Assembly: GCA_937927625.1 (NCBI GenBank)
Contig: CALBSD010000063.1
Location: 1 to 15,964, forward strand
Direction: 5' to 3'
DNA: 15,964 nt
Source: an uncultured Actinomycetes bacterium
Lineage (GTDB): Bacteria; Actinomycetota; Acidimicrobiia; Acidimicrobiales; Ilumatobacteraceae
A model generated the notes under the pieces. The model saw only the letters and a list, made by a program, of their open reading frames with translations. It searched no databases and was not told the origin of the DNA. Position numbers and translations under genes: made by a program. This document shows positions 7,311-14,847 of this stretch, piece after piece. Numbering within the stretch: the first letter of the stretch is position 1; each line of letters starts with the position of its first letter.

Positions 7311-7988
7311 TCAACGCCGCCAGTGTGCGACCATGCGAGCGGCTCCCACAATTGCCGCAGTTTCTGCCCGCAAAATTGAGGGGCCAAGGTCCGCAAGTGC
7401 AGGCGCAATTGCAACCTCTGATGGGGCAAAACCGCCCTCTGGGCCAATCACCAAAGTGGTGACTTCATCCATTGCCACCGAACCACCAGGTTCTGCAAAT
7501 GCGACTCCCTGCCCTGTCACATTCGCGAGCGATAAGGGTCCAGAGACCGTGGGAAGAATGACGCGACGACTCTGCATGGCAGCAGAACGAACGATCCGCA
7601 CATATCGATCCATCACTTGGGGCACCTTGTTCGAGGCCCAGCGCACCACACTTCGTTCGACTGGCGAAAGAATGATGATGTGGTCGATACCAATCTCCAC
7701 CACTTTCTCAATCACGAGGTCGGTGCGATCACCTTTCACCGGAGCGATGGCCACTGTGAGTACCGGCGACGGTGCATCAACTGTCACGACATCGCCAGCC
7801 ACTTCTACTTCGCCGGAATTCCAGGTGCATGCCACCCACGAACCATTGCCATCACTGCACGTGACTGATTCACCGTCTCGTAAGCGAAGAACTCGCGACA
7901 AGTGGTGAGAATCGTCATCCAGTAGGACTGGAGCATGAACCGACTCAACAAAGACGTGCGCAGATGAGTTGCGCAGAACATCGATCAT
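7311..7988 (-). CDS. rsmE: 16S rRNA (uracil-1498-N3)-methyltransferase RsmE
   Basis: A 225-residue SPOUT methyltransferase that makes m3U1498 in 16S rRNA, using SAM, during 30S maturation. The N-terminal PUA-like part includes HHLSRVLRLRDGESV, the RNA-binding region typical of RsmE. The C-terminal trefoil-knot SAM site shows VIGPEGGF (about 180-187) and ILRAETA (about 205-211), the two diagnostic RsmE motifs. Length is slightly short compared with the usual 240-250. The ATG overlaps the dnaJ stop in ATGA (7985-7988), so translation is probably coupled to dnaJ. The dnaJ-rsmE link is common in Gram-positive genomes, though prmA, often found between them, is missing here. Confidence 0.94.
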   Translation of the reverse strand: MIDVLRNSSAHVFVESVHAPVLLDDDSHHLSRVLRLRDGESVTCSDGNGSWVACTWNSGEVEVAGDVVTVDAPSPVLTVAIAPVKGDRTDLVIEKVVEIGIDHIIILSPVERSVVRWASNKVPQVMDRYVRIVRSAAMQSRRVILPTVSGPLSLANVTGQGVAFAEPGGSVAMDEVTTLVIGPEGGFAPSEVAIAPALADLGPSILRAETAAIVGAARMVAHWRR

Positions 7989-9103
7989 GTAAATGCCGAT
8001 TTGATGCGAGAGAAAATTCCCTTGTCAGGAGGCGCAACTTCATGCCCAGAGACTTCTGCGAGTTGACGCAGGATTTGTTCTTGTTCGTCTGAAAGCTCCG
8101 TGGGAACTACAACGGATACACGAACTCGTAAGTTGCCCTTGCCGCGACCATTGAGATGCGGAACGCCGCGACCGCGCGCAACAAATTCACGTCCATGTTG
8201 CGTTCCTGCTGGGACAACGAGATCTAATTCACCATCAAGTGCTTCCAACACGGTGTGTACACCAAGTGCTGCCTGCGCATACGTGAGTGCCAACGAGAAA
8301 ATGAGGTCGTCATCCTCACGAGCGAAATCTTCGTGTTGTGCCACGGCAACATGCACATACAAATCACCTGCACCGCCACCACGAGGTCCTACGGCACCGC
8401 GACCCGACAGACGCAATGTCTGACCGGAATGAATTCCAGCAGGAACATCGACTGTGTAGGACTCTGTTGAGCGCTTTCGACCATCGCCACTACATGCAGA
8501 GCAAGGCGTCATCACCACTTCGCCCATTCCGCCACAACGTCCGCATGGCCCGGTGGTGACCATCTGGCCCAACATGCTGTTGCGTACTCGACGCACTTGA
8601 CCCGTGCCACTGCAATCAACACACTGCACTGGCTGCGTGCCAGCACCAGCACCGCTGCCACCACAATCATCACAACGCACGGCAGTCGGCACTTCAACGG
8701 TGATCTGCGTGCCGAACATGACCCCATTGAGGTCGATTCGAGCAGTGACTTCTAAATCTTGCCCGCGTGGTGGACCAGCTTGCTGACGTTGACCACCAAA
8801 GCCACCGCCGCCACCTCCGAAGAACGCTTCGAAAATGTCGCCAATTCCGCCGCCACCGAATGGGTCTCCGCCACCACCGCCGCCGAGACCTTGTTCACCG
8901 AAACGGTCATAGCGCGCACGAGCATCACCATCGGACAATGTTTCGTATGCGCGGCTGACTTCTTTGAAGAGATTTTCTGCTTCGGGATTGTCAGGGTTTG
9001 CATCAGGATGAAGTTCGCGAGCCTTCTTGCGATAGGCCTTCTTGATTTCATCAGAGGTTGCCGTGCGTGAGACGCCAAGAAGATCGTAAAAATCAGAACT
9101 CAT
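7985..9103 (-). CDS. dnaJ: Chaperone DnaJ (class I Hsp40, DnaJ2-type by context)
   Basis: A 372-residue cytoplasmic co-chaperone that binds unfolded proteins and stimulates DnaK ATPase. All class I parts are present: a J domain with the HPD triad at residues 32-34, a Gly/Phe-rich linker at about 72-108, four CxxCxGxG zinc repeats (Cys144/147, 161/164, 187/190, 201/204) and the C-terminal substrate-binding region ending GIFSRIKSAFT. It overlaps hrcA upstream and rsmE downstream by ATGA junctions. Actinobacteria often have two dnaJ genes, one with dnaK-grpE and one behind hrcA; the position and the absence of grpE and dnaK here indicate the hrcA-linked copy (DnaJ2). Confidence 0.97.
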   Translation of the reverse strand: MSSDFYDLLGVSRTATSDEIKKAYRKKARELHPDANPDNPEAENLFKEVSRAYETLSDGDARARYDRFGEQGLGGGGGGDPFGGGGIGDIFEAFFGGGGGGFGGQRQQAGPPRGQDLEVTARIDLNGVMFGTQITVEVPTAVRCDDCGGSGAGAGTQPVQCVDCSGTGQVRRVRNSMLGQMVTTGPCGRCGGMGEVVMTPCSACSGDGRKRSTESYTVDVPAGIHSGQTLRLSGRGAVGPRGGGAGDLYVHVAVAQHEDFAREDDDLIFSLALTYAQAALGVHTVLEALDGELDLVVPAGTQHGREFVARGRGVPHLNGRGKGNLRVRVSVVVPTELSDEQEQILRQLAEVSGHEVAPPDKGIFSRIKSAFT

Positions 9104-10101
9104 GATGCACCTTCTGCAATATGTCGACCCAACTGTTCACTAACAACTTCAACGGTATTGAGAGCTTGCGGATAGTTCATTCGTGTCGGCCCAAGAACAC
9201 CCACAGAACCAATTGCTTCGCCATCGGCGATGACCGGAGCGACAATCACTGAACAAGCGGACAGCTGCTCAATGCCATGTTCGGCGCCAATAGAAACCGA
9301 CAATCCGCGATCGAGAAGATCTTGTAATAACGACACAACGACAAATTGTTGTTCAATCGTGGTGAGCACATCGCGAACAATGTCCACCGCATCAAACGCA
9401 CTCGCAAGCGATGAAGCTCCGCCGACGAACACCGGCTTGTCTTTGCGATGTCGCGAGAGTGCATTCACCGTTGCAAAACAGACCGCATCAACATGAGCAT
9501 CATTCGTAGATGGAATGGTGTCGAAATCGCTAAGAGAGCGATCAACCAGAATGCGAGAGAGATGAGAGACGGCGGCATGGAAATGTTCATCGGTGATGTC
9601 TTCGGAAACCTGAATAGTTTCGTTTTCTACGCCGTGGTTGGACATCACCACAACAACCGTTGCAGTACGTGGAGTCACGCGACTGATGTGAACGGCACGA
9701 ACTGTCGTTGTTTCCACTTCAGGCCCCACCACAACGGCGGTGTGGTGCGTGATGTTTGCCAACAACGTGGTGGTATGGCGCAGCAGATCCTCTAAGCGAC
9801 CATGTGCACCCTGGAAGAAATCCCCCACCTGCGTGGCTTCTTCTTTCGCCAGCACACCTTCAGGTGTAATGGAGTCAACGAAATGGCGATAACCCTTATC
9901 GGTAGGGATACGACCAGCCGACGTATGCGGCTGTGCGAGATAGCCCTCTTGTTCAAGAGCGGCCATCTCGTTACGAATCGTTGCGCTCGAGACTTTGACG
10001 GCTGGAAGATTGGCAATATGCGTTGAGCCAACGGGCTGGCCCGTTGCCACATACTCCTGCACTACGGCGCGGAGGATTGCTGTCTTGCGGTCATCCAACA
10101 T
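9100..10101 (-). CDS. hrcA: Heat-inducible transcription repressor HrcA
   Basis: A 333-residue repressor that classically binds CIRCE elements in front of chaperonin and heat-shock genes and needs GroEL for activity. The winged-helix N-terminus shows DRKTAILRAVVQEYVATGQP, VSSATIRNEMAALEQEGYL and the HrcA signature QPHTSAGRIPTDKGYR. The C-terminal GAF-like dimerisation part ends with an IGSVGVLGPTRMNYPQA motif typical of the family. No CIRCE inverted repeat was seen in front of hrcA (the gap to the photolyase is 12 bp) or elsewhere in the window, so its targets probably lie elsewhere, such as groES/groEL. The stop overlaps the dnaJ start by four bases. Confidence 0.96.
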   Translation of the reverse strand: MLDDRKTAILRAVVQEYVATGQPVGSTHIANLPAVKVSSATIRNEMAALEQEGYLAQPHTSAGRIPTDKGYRHFVDSITPEGVLAKEEATQVGDFFQGAHGRLEDLLRHTTTLLANITHHTAVVVGPEVETTTVRAVHISRVTPRTATVVVVMSNHGVENETIQVSEDITDEHFHAAVSHLSRILVDRSLSDFDTIPSTNDAHVDAVCFATVNALSRHRKDKPVFVGGASSLASAFDAVDIVRDVLTTIEQQFVVVSLLQDLLDRGLSVSIGAEHGIEQLSACSVIVAPVIADGEAIGSVGVLGPTRMNYPQALNTVEVVSEQLGRHIAEGAS

Positions 10102-10113
10102 GGTTTGACAATT

Positions 10114-11460
10114 TTACTTTCCGCTGACCGCTTTGTAACGGGCTAACGCTTCTTCACGTTCGACTGCGTGGTCGACGATGGGCTCGGGGTACTCCGCGGG
10201 AGCCAAAAGCCTCAGAGTCCATGGCGCATGAATGCTCTTGTTGTCAAGGTGCGCTATTTCAGGAATCCAGCGGCGCAGGTACTCCCCTTCAGGATCGAAC
10301 TTCTCGCTCTGCCCCATGGGATTAAAGACTCGAAAGAATGGCGAGGCATCAGTGCCTGTGCCCGCTGTCCACTGCCATCCGTGGGCATTCGAAGCGATGT
10401 CTGCATCGAGGAGGTGCTCCATGAAGAACTTGGCGCCCCATTGCCATGGCAAGTGAAGATCTTTGACGAGGAAACTGGCAACAATCATGCGAACGCGATT
10501 GTGCATCCAACCCGAACCCAACAACTGACGAATGCCAGCATCAACGATTGGGTATCCGGTTTTCCCTTCACAGAACTTTGCAAAGCGTTCTTCCGCAATC
10601 GCTCCAGAGTCGACAGGTAACGCATCCATTTTGGGCTGGAGGTTCTTCCATGTTGTTTCAGGCTGATGGAACAACACATCGGCATAGAACTCACGCCATG
10701 CAATTTCGGAACGGAAGACATCTGACCCTGCCGAACCATCAAGACGATGCAGAAGTTGACGCGGATGAACGATGCCGAATTTGAGATAAGGCGAAAGCAT
10801 CGAGGTTCCGTCAATCGCCGGATTGTTTCGTGCTTCTTTGTAATCACCCATCGCACGAGGTGCCCACTCGTCGAATCGTTCCCACAGAGCGTCCTCGCTG
10901 GGGTTCGGCGTATACGAAGTCCAGCCCGTGGCCATACGAGAGCCGACACACAAATCTCGGAAGTCTGCGAACTCAACTTTTCCGTCAACAGCCGATGACC
11001 ACTGATGCGTTAACCAGCGTTTGTAAAACGGTGTGAAAACCTTGACTGGCGTTTCATCGTCTTTGCGAACTGTTCCTGGTGCGATGACATAGGGAGTATC
11101 AGCACGCACAAGTTGCCGACCATCAGCGGCGAGAGCTTTCTCAACAGCAGCATCGCGACGTCGGCCATAAGGTGCGAAGTCTTCTGTGATGTGCACAGTG
11201 TTAGCACCCACCAAACGACAGAACTCCACGACTGCTTCAACGACCGGACCATCGCGATAGATGAGTGCGCGATCCATGGAATTGTCAAGGGCATTCAGAG
11301 CACGAAACATGAACTCGCGACGAGCATCTCCCGCCGTTGCCAGCAACGTGTCGTCGTAGACGAAGAGAGGCACAACTTTTCCTGCAGCAGCTGCAGATTG
11401 CAGTGCCTTGTTATCGGCAAGGCGCATATCGCGACGGATCCACCAAACAGCAAAACTCAT
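10114..11460 (-). CDS. phr: Deoxyribodipyrimidine photolyase (class I CPD type)
   Basis: A 448-residue light-dependent repair enzyme that splits UV-induced cyclobutane pyrimidine dimers using reduced FAD. The N-terminal alpha/beta antenna domain begins VWWIRRDMRLADNKAL. The C-terminal FAD domain contains SPYLKFGIVHPRQLL, WREFYADVLF, EGKTGYPIVDAGIRQL, GWMHNRVRMIVASFLVKDL, and the near-invariant HGWQWTAGTGTDASPFFRVF. By alignment from memory to E. coli PhrB, the inner electron-transfer tryptophans correspond to Trp362 and Trp339, but the place of the outer one (E. coli Trp306) is occupied by a stretch LPVDSGAIA with no tryptophan. A 6-4 photolyase or DASH cryptochrome is less likely because of length and motifs. 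The gene overlaps the MFS gene by four bases and precedes hrcA by 12. Confidence 0.95.
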   Translation of the reverse strand: MSFAVWWIRRDMRLADNKALQSAAAAGKVVPLFVYDDTLLATAGDARREFMFRALNALDNSMDRALIYRDGPVVEAVVEFCRLVGANTVHITEDFAPYGRRRDAAVEKALAADGRQLVRADTPYVIAPGTVRKDDETPVKVFTPFYKRWLTHQWSSAVDGKVEFADFRDLCVGSRMATGWTSYTPNPSEDALWERFDEWAPRAMGDYKEARNNPAIDGTSMLSPYLKFGIVHPRQLLHRLDGSAGSDVFRSEIAWREFYADVLFHQPETTWKNLQPKMDALPVDSGAIAEERFAKFCEGKTGYPIVDAGIRQLLGSGWMHNRVRMIVASFLVKDLHLPWQWGAKFFMEHLLDADIASNAHGWQWTAGTGTDASPFFRVFNPMGQSEKFDPEGEYLRRWIPEIAHLDNKSIHAPWTLRLLAPAEYPEPIVDHAVEREEALARYKAVSGK

Positions 11461-12674
11461 TCTGTACCTGCACTTTCAAGGCCACGCAATAACGGCATCA
11501 CTGCCAAGGTCAATACTCCGCCATAGATAAGCGACATCTTCACCCCGATGTTGTCGCCGATCCATCCAGTGATAGGGCCACCAATAGGTGTGGAGCCCAT
11601 GAAAGCAACGGATTGCAGTGCCATCATGCGGCTTCGCATTTCTGGTGGCGTGCGTTGTTGCATCAGACCCGTCATCGCCGTCATGAAACCAGTGCCACCA
11701 ATACCTAGTGGCAATGCAAAGAGACATGCAACGGTGAAGTTCGGGGCGAACGGCAACAGCAGACACGCCAGAGAGAGAAGCACACTGCCGTAGGCAAAGC
11801 GACGAATTGTCATCACGTGATAGCGCGCATTTGAAACGGCGCCGATGACGCTTCCGATGCTCGTGACAGTGAGCAAGATTGCATATCCATTTGGCTCATG
11901 CCACAACTTGTCACTCATCTTCGGAAGAACGGTGCTGTAGTTGAACGCGAACGTGCTGGCCACCGTGAACACGATGAAGATGTTTCGCAGATACACATCG
12001 CGCCATACAAACATGAGGCCTTCGCGAACTGGCTTGCCCGTGCGAGGTGCGGCCACTTTCGGCAACATCTCCGATGTCCGCAATGAGAACAGCGACACAA
12101 GCACGGCGAGGTAGGAGAAGGCGTTGATGCCAAACAGCCATGCAGTACCAAGAGGACCAATGAGAGCGGCAGCCAATGCAGGCCCCACAATTCGTGAGCC
12201 TGTCATCACTGTTGTATTCAGCGACATTGCATTGGAGATCTCATGAGGCGGAATGAGTTCCGTCACCAAACCACGACGTGCAGGATTATCGATTGCGTTA
12301 CCGATGCCGAGCACTAATGACAATGCATAAATCACCGGCAAGTTGGCATGGCCTGTTGCTGTCACAACAGCCAATAACACCGCCTGCAATCCGAGTGCTG
12401 TTTGTGTGCAAATAGTTACCTTGCGACGGTTAAAACGATCCGCGAGTCCACCCGCCCAAGCGCCGAGGAGAAGCATGGGAAGAAATTGAAACATCGCATT
12501 GATGCCCGAATCAGTGGCCTTGTGGTGAATACGATAAATAAGAAGCGAAGTAGCAGTGAATTGCAGCCACGTTCCGATATTGGAGAGAAGTAAACCCCCC
12601 ATATAGATGCGCATATTGCGAGAACGAAGTGAACGGAATGGACTTCCCTTCTCTCCGACCTCACTCTTTGCCAT
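11457..12674 (-). CDS. MFS transporter, EntS-like exporter family
   Basis: A 405-residue membrane carrier with the usual twelve-helix major facilitator layout. The start FRSLRSRNMRIYMGGLLLSNIGTWLQF is typical of the MFS_3/enterobactin-exporter-like group. The loop between helices 2 and 3 carries the signature GGLADRFNRRKVT, and the later NAIDNPARRGLVTELIPPHEISNAMSLN is also typical of this group, as is RTPPEMRSRMMALQSVAFMGSTPIGGPITG in the second half. Such proteins export siderophores, drugs or metabolites by proton antiport; the substrate is not evident. Its start overlaps the lepA stop by one base (TGATG) and its stop overlaps the photolyase start (ATGA), so it is translated within the lepA transcription unit. 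The tail after the last helix is short. Confidence 0.92.
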   Translation of the reverse strand: MAKSEVGEKGSPFRSLRSRNMRIYMGGLLLSNIGTWLQFTATSLLIYRIHHKATDSGINAMFQFLPMLLLGAWAGGLADRFNRRKVTICTQTALGLQAVLLAVVTATGHANLPVIYALSLVLGIGNAIDNPARRGLVTELIPPHEISNAMSLNTTVMTGSRIVGPALAAALIGPLGTAWLFGINAFSYLAVLVSLFSLRTSEMLPKVAAPRTGKPVREGLMFVWRDVYLRNIFIVFTVASTFAFNYSTVLPKMSDKLWHEPNGYAILLTVTSIGSVIGAVSNARYHVMTIRRFAYGSVLLSLACLLLPFAPNFTVACLFALPLGIGGTGFMTAMTGLMQQRTPPEMRSRMMALQSVAFMGSTPIGGPITGWIGDNIGVKMSLIYGGVLTLAVMPLLRGLESAGTE

Positions 12675-14458
12675 CAGTCGTCCAACTTCAAGGCACTGAT
12701 GAAGACGTCGCCAGGCACTTCTACGCGACCGATGGCCTTCATCTTCTTCTTGCCTTCCTTCTGCTTTTCCAGAAGTTTGCGCTTACGAGTGATGTCTCCG
12801 CCATAACACTTTGCCAACACGTCTTTGCGCTTGGCTTTCACAGTTTCACGGGCAATTACTTTGCCGCCGATTGCTGCCTGAATAGGCACATCAAACATCT
12901 GGCGCGGAATGAGCTCTCGCAATTTCTCACACATGCGTCGGCCGTAATCAAATGCTTTGTCGCGGTGAACGATGGTGCTGAATGCATCAGCGGGTTGAGC
13001 GTTCAGAAGAATGTCAACAAGGACCAATGCGCTGGGGCGATATCCCTCAAGCTCGTAGTCAAGACTTGCGTAGCCCTGTGTGCGGCTCTTCATCTGGTCG
13101 AAGAAGTCAACAACAACTTCAGCCAAAGGCACGAGGTAATGCAACTCAACGCGTTCAGGCGAGAGATATTCCAACTTCACCATTTCGCCACGACGCGACT
13201 GACATAACTCCATGAGCGTGCCGGTGTAATCCTTCGGCGTAATGATGTTCACCTTGAAGAATGGCTCTTCAATGAAGTTGATGTTTTGCGTCGGCGGAAG
13301 ATCAGCAGGGTTTTCCACTGTGATGACTTCACCATCAGTCTTTGTCACGCGATATGCCACAGAAGGCGCTGTTGCGATGAGTGCCAAGTTGAATTCGCGC
13401 TCCAAACGCTCCTTCACAATTTCCATATGCAACAAGCCAAGGAATCCGCAACGGAAACCAAAACCAAGCGCACCAGAAGATTCAGGTTCGTAAGTAATCG
13501 ATGCGTCGTTGAGTTTTAACTTCTCAAGGCTTTCACGCAAGTTCTCAAAGTCGTCACCATCAATGGGATACAAACCACAGAACACCATGGCTTTGGGATC
13601 GCGATAACCCGGCAATGGTTCTTCAGAACCGGCATGCAACGTGGTGACCGTTTCACCACTTCGTGCTTCCGCAACATCTTTAATACCTGCGATGAGGTAA
13701 CCCACTTCGCCAGGCCCAAGCTCCGGCAATGGTTCTGGTCCTGGTTGACGTGCGCCAATCTCAATCGCATCGTGCACGGCGCGTGCTTGCATGAATTGCA
13801 AACGGCTACCAGTTGTCATACGACCGTGCATCACACGAACGCTGGAGACAACACCGCGGTATTGGTCAAACTGGGAGTCAAAAATGAGAGCCTGCAATGG
13901 CGCATCAATGTCGCCCTGGGGTGCAGGAATCTTTTCAATGATGGAGTCAAGAAGTTCTGGAACTCCGGCGCCCGTCTTTGCAGAGATACGCAAGATGTCT
14001 TCTGCGGGAATACCCAAGATGTTTTCGATTTCCTGTGCGTACCGATCAGGGTCCGCTGCAGGGAGGTCGATCTTGTTCAACACCGCGACAATCTCAAGAT
14101 CGTTTTCCAGCGCCAGGTAACAGTTGGCAAGAGTCTGCGCTTCAATGCCCTGAGCGGCGTCCACTACAAGCACCACGCCTTCACATGCGGCCAGTGAACG
14201 ACTGACCTCGTATCCAAAGTCCACGTGTCCTGGAGTATCGATGAGGTGGAAGGTATGGCCCTTCCAGTTCACTCGTACGTTCTGGGCCTTAATGGTGATA
14301 CCACGTTCACGCTCCAGGTCCATGGAGTCGAGGTACTGAGCCTTCATGTCGCGAGCCTGCACTGCGCCGGTCATCTCAAGGATGCGGTCAGAGAGGGTCG
14401 ACTTGCCATGGTCAATGTGGGCAATGATCGAGAAATTGCGGATTTTTGAGATGTCCAT
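12674..14458 (-). CDS. lepA: Elongation factor 4 (LepA), ribosome-associated GTPase
   Basis: A 594-residue translational GTPase, the normal length for LepA/EF4, acting on ribosomes in translation and 30S biogenesis. GTPase motifs are AHIDHGKST (about residues 13-21), the switch I threonine in RGITIK, DTPGH (74-78) and NKID (128-131). Later family marks include GFRCGFLGLLHMEIVKERLEREF and the LepA-specific C-terminal domain with KPRN-like RKDVLAKCYGGDITRKRKLLEKQKEGKKKMK. The frame continues upstream to 14713, but that extension is antisense to rpsT; MDISKIRNFSIIAHIDHGKS is the standard LepA start, giving the ATG at 14458. No strong Shine-Dalgarno sequence precedes it. The gene is divergent from rpsT and starts the long minus-strand block. 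Confidence 0.97.
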   Translation of the reverse strand: MDISKIRNFSIIAHIDHGKSTLSDRILEMTGAVQARDMKAQYLDSMDLERERGITIKAQNVRVNWKGHTFHLIDTPGHVDFGYEVSRSLAACEGVVLVVDAAQGIEAQTLANCYLALENDLEIVAVLNKIDLPAADPDRYAQEIENILGIPAEDILRISAKTGAGVPELLDSIIEKIPAPQGDIDAPLQALIFDSQFDQYRGVVSSVRVMHGRMTTGSRLQFMQARAVHDAIEIGARQPGPEPLPELGPGEVGYLIAGIKDVAEARSGETVTTLHAGSEEPLPGYRDPKAMVFCGLYPIDGDDFENLRESLEKLKLNDASITYEPESSGALGFGFRCGFLGLLHMEIVKERLEREFNLALIATAPSVAYRVTKTDGEVITVENPADLPPTQNINFIEEPFFKVNIITPKDYTGTLMELCQSRRGEMVKLEYLSPERVELHYLVPLAEVVVDFFDQMKSRTQGYASLDYELEGYRPSALVLVDILLNAQPADAFSTIVHRDKAFDYGRRMCEKLRELIPRQMFDVPIQAAIGGKVIARETVKAKRKDVLAKCYGGDITRKRKLLEKQKEGKKKMKAIGRVEVPGDVFISALKLDD

Positions 14459-14522
14459 GGGCGAATTTGAGCCTACCCCTGACGGTTGGGGACGGGGCTG
14501 TTCCCCGATAGCCTTGCAACTC
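14459..14522. promoter_or_regulatory. Divergent region between lepA and rpsT, with a leader hairpin
   Basis: These 64 bp separate two outward-facing genes. On the plus strand CGGGG (14493-14497) and CCCCG (14503-14507) form a 5-bp hairpin with loop CTGTT, ending 15 bases before the rpsT GTG. A second option pairs CCCC at 14476-14479 with GGGG at 14488-14491, so alternative folds are possible. No clear Shine-Dalgarno sequence is present on either side. Promoter elements could not be assigned confidently. Confidence 0.4.
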
Positions 14523-14780
14523 GTGGCAAACATCAAGAGCCAAAAGAAGCGCATTCTTACCAACGCAAAAGCAGCAGACCGTAACAAGGCCGTCAAAAGC
14601 GAGCTGAAGACACGTATCCGTACTGCAACCGACAAGGCTGGCACCCCAGAGGGTGAAGAAAGCCTTCGTGCCGCCGTAAAGCGCATCGACAAGGCCGCTG
14701 CAAAGGGAATCATTCACCCGAACTCAGCAGCACGTCGCAAGAGCCGCCTCATGAAGCGCCTCAACGTCTCTGCCAAGTAA
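14523..14780 (+). CDS. rpsT: 30S ribosomal protein bS20
   Basis: An 85-residue, lysine- and arginine-rich protein that binds 16S rRNA early in 30S assembly; bS20 is usually about 85-90 residues. The sequence begins (V/M)ANIKSQKKRILTNAKAADRN, the standard bS20 N-terminus, and ends RRKSRLMKRLNVSAK, with IHPNSAARRKSR as the conserved C-terminal motif. The start codon is GTG at 14523; the frame remains open upstream to 14346, but that part is antisense to lepA and unlike bS20. E. coli rpsT also uses a non-AUG start and is autoregulated at translation, so the GTG together with the leader hairpin may matter for control. It is divergent from lepA and convergent with holA; this neighbourhood is common in Gram-positive bacteria. 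Confidence 0.96.
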   Translation: MANIKSQKKRILTNAKAADRNKAVKSELKTRIRTATDKAGTPEGEESLRAAVKRIDKAAAKGIIHPNSAARRKSRLMKRLNVSAK

Positions 14781-14791
14781 TTTCTCGGCTT

Positions 14792-14829
14792 CCAAGTAAT
14801 CACACTTGGTTCGCGCGTCGTATCGACGC
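14792..14829. terminator. Two adjacent hairpins between convergent rpsT and holA
   Basis: In the 67-bp gap there are two perfect 6-bp inverted repeats: CCAAGT (14792-14797) with ACTTGG (14804-14809), and GCGTCG (14815-14820) with CGACGC (14824-14829). They lie where both convergent transcripts should end, so a bidirectional terminator is likely. U-tracts are weak. The sequence CCAAGTAAT occurs twice (14773-14781, overlapping the rpsT stop, and 14792-14800), so the ACTTGG arm could pair with either copy. Confidence 0.5.
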
Positions 14830-14847
14830 AATCCCCGCTTATTTGTT

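Noticed and set aside
7289..7447. N-terminal extension of the BldD-like protein
   Set aside because: It overlaps the 3' end of rsmE in another frame and the palindrome; BldD homology starts after the ATG at 7288.
8760..8900. Repetitive CCACCGCC-like tract suggestive of a simple repeat
   Set aside because: It is the glycine-rich linker of DnaJ read on the opposite strand, a normal feature of the family.
14346..14522. N-terminal extension of the rpsT frame
   Set aside because: It is antisense to lepA, and bS20 proteins begin at (M)ANIKSQKKR.
14459..14713. 85-residue N-terminal extension of LepA
   Set aside because: It is antisense to rpsT, and the LepA family starts at MDISKIRNF-like sequence.
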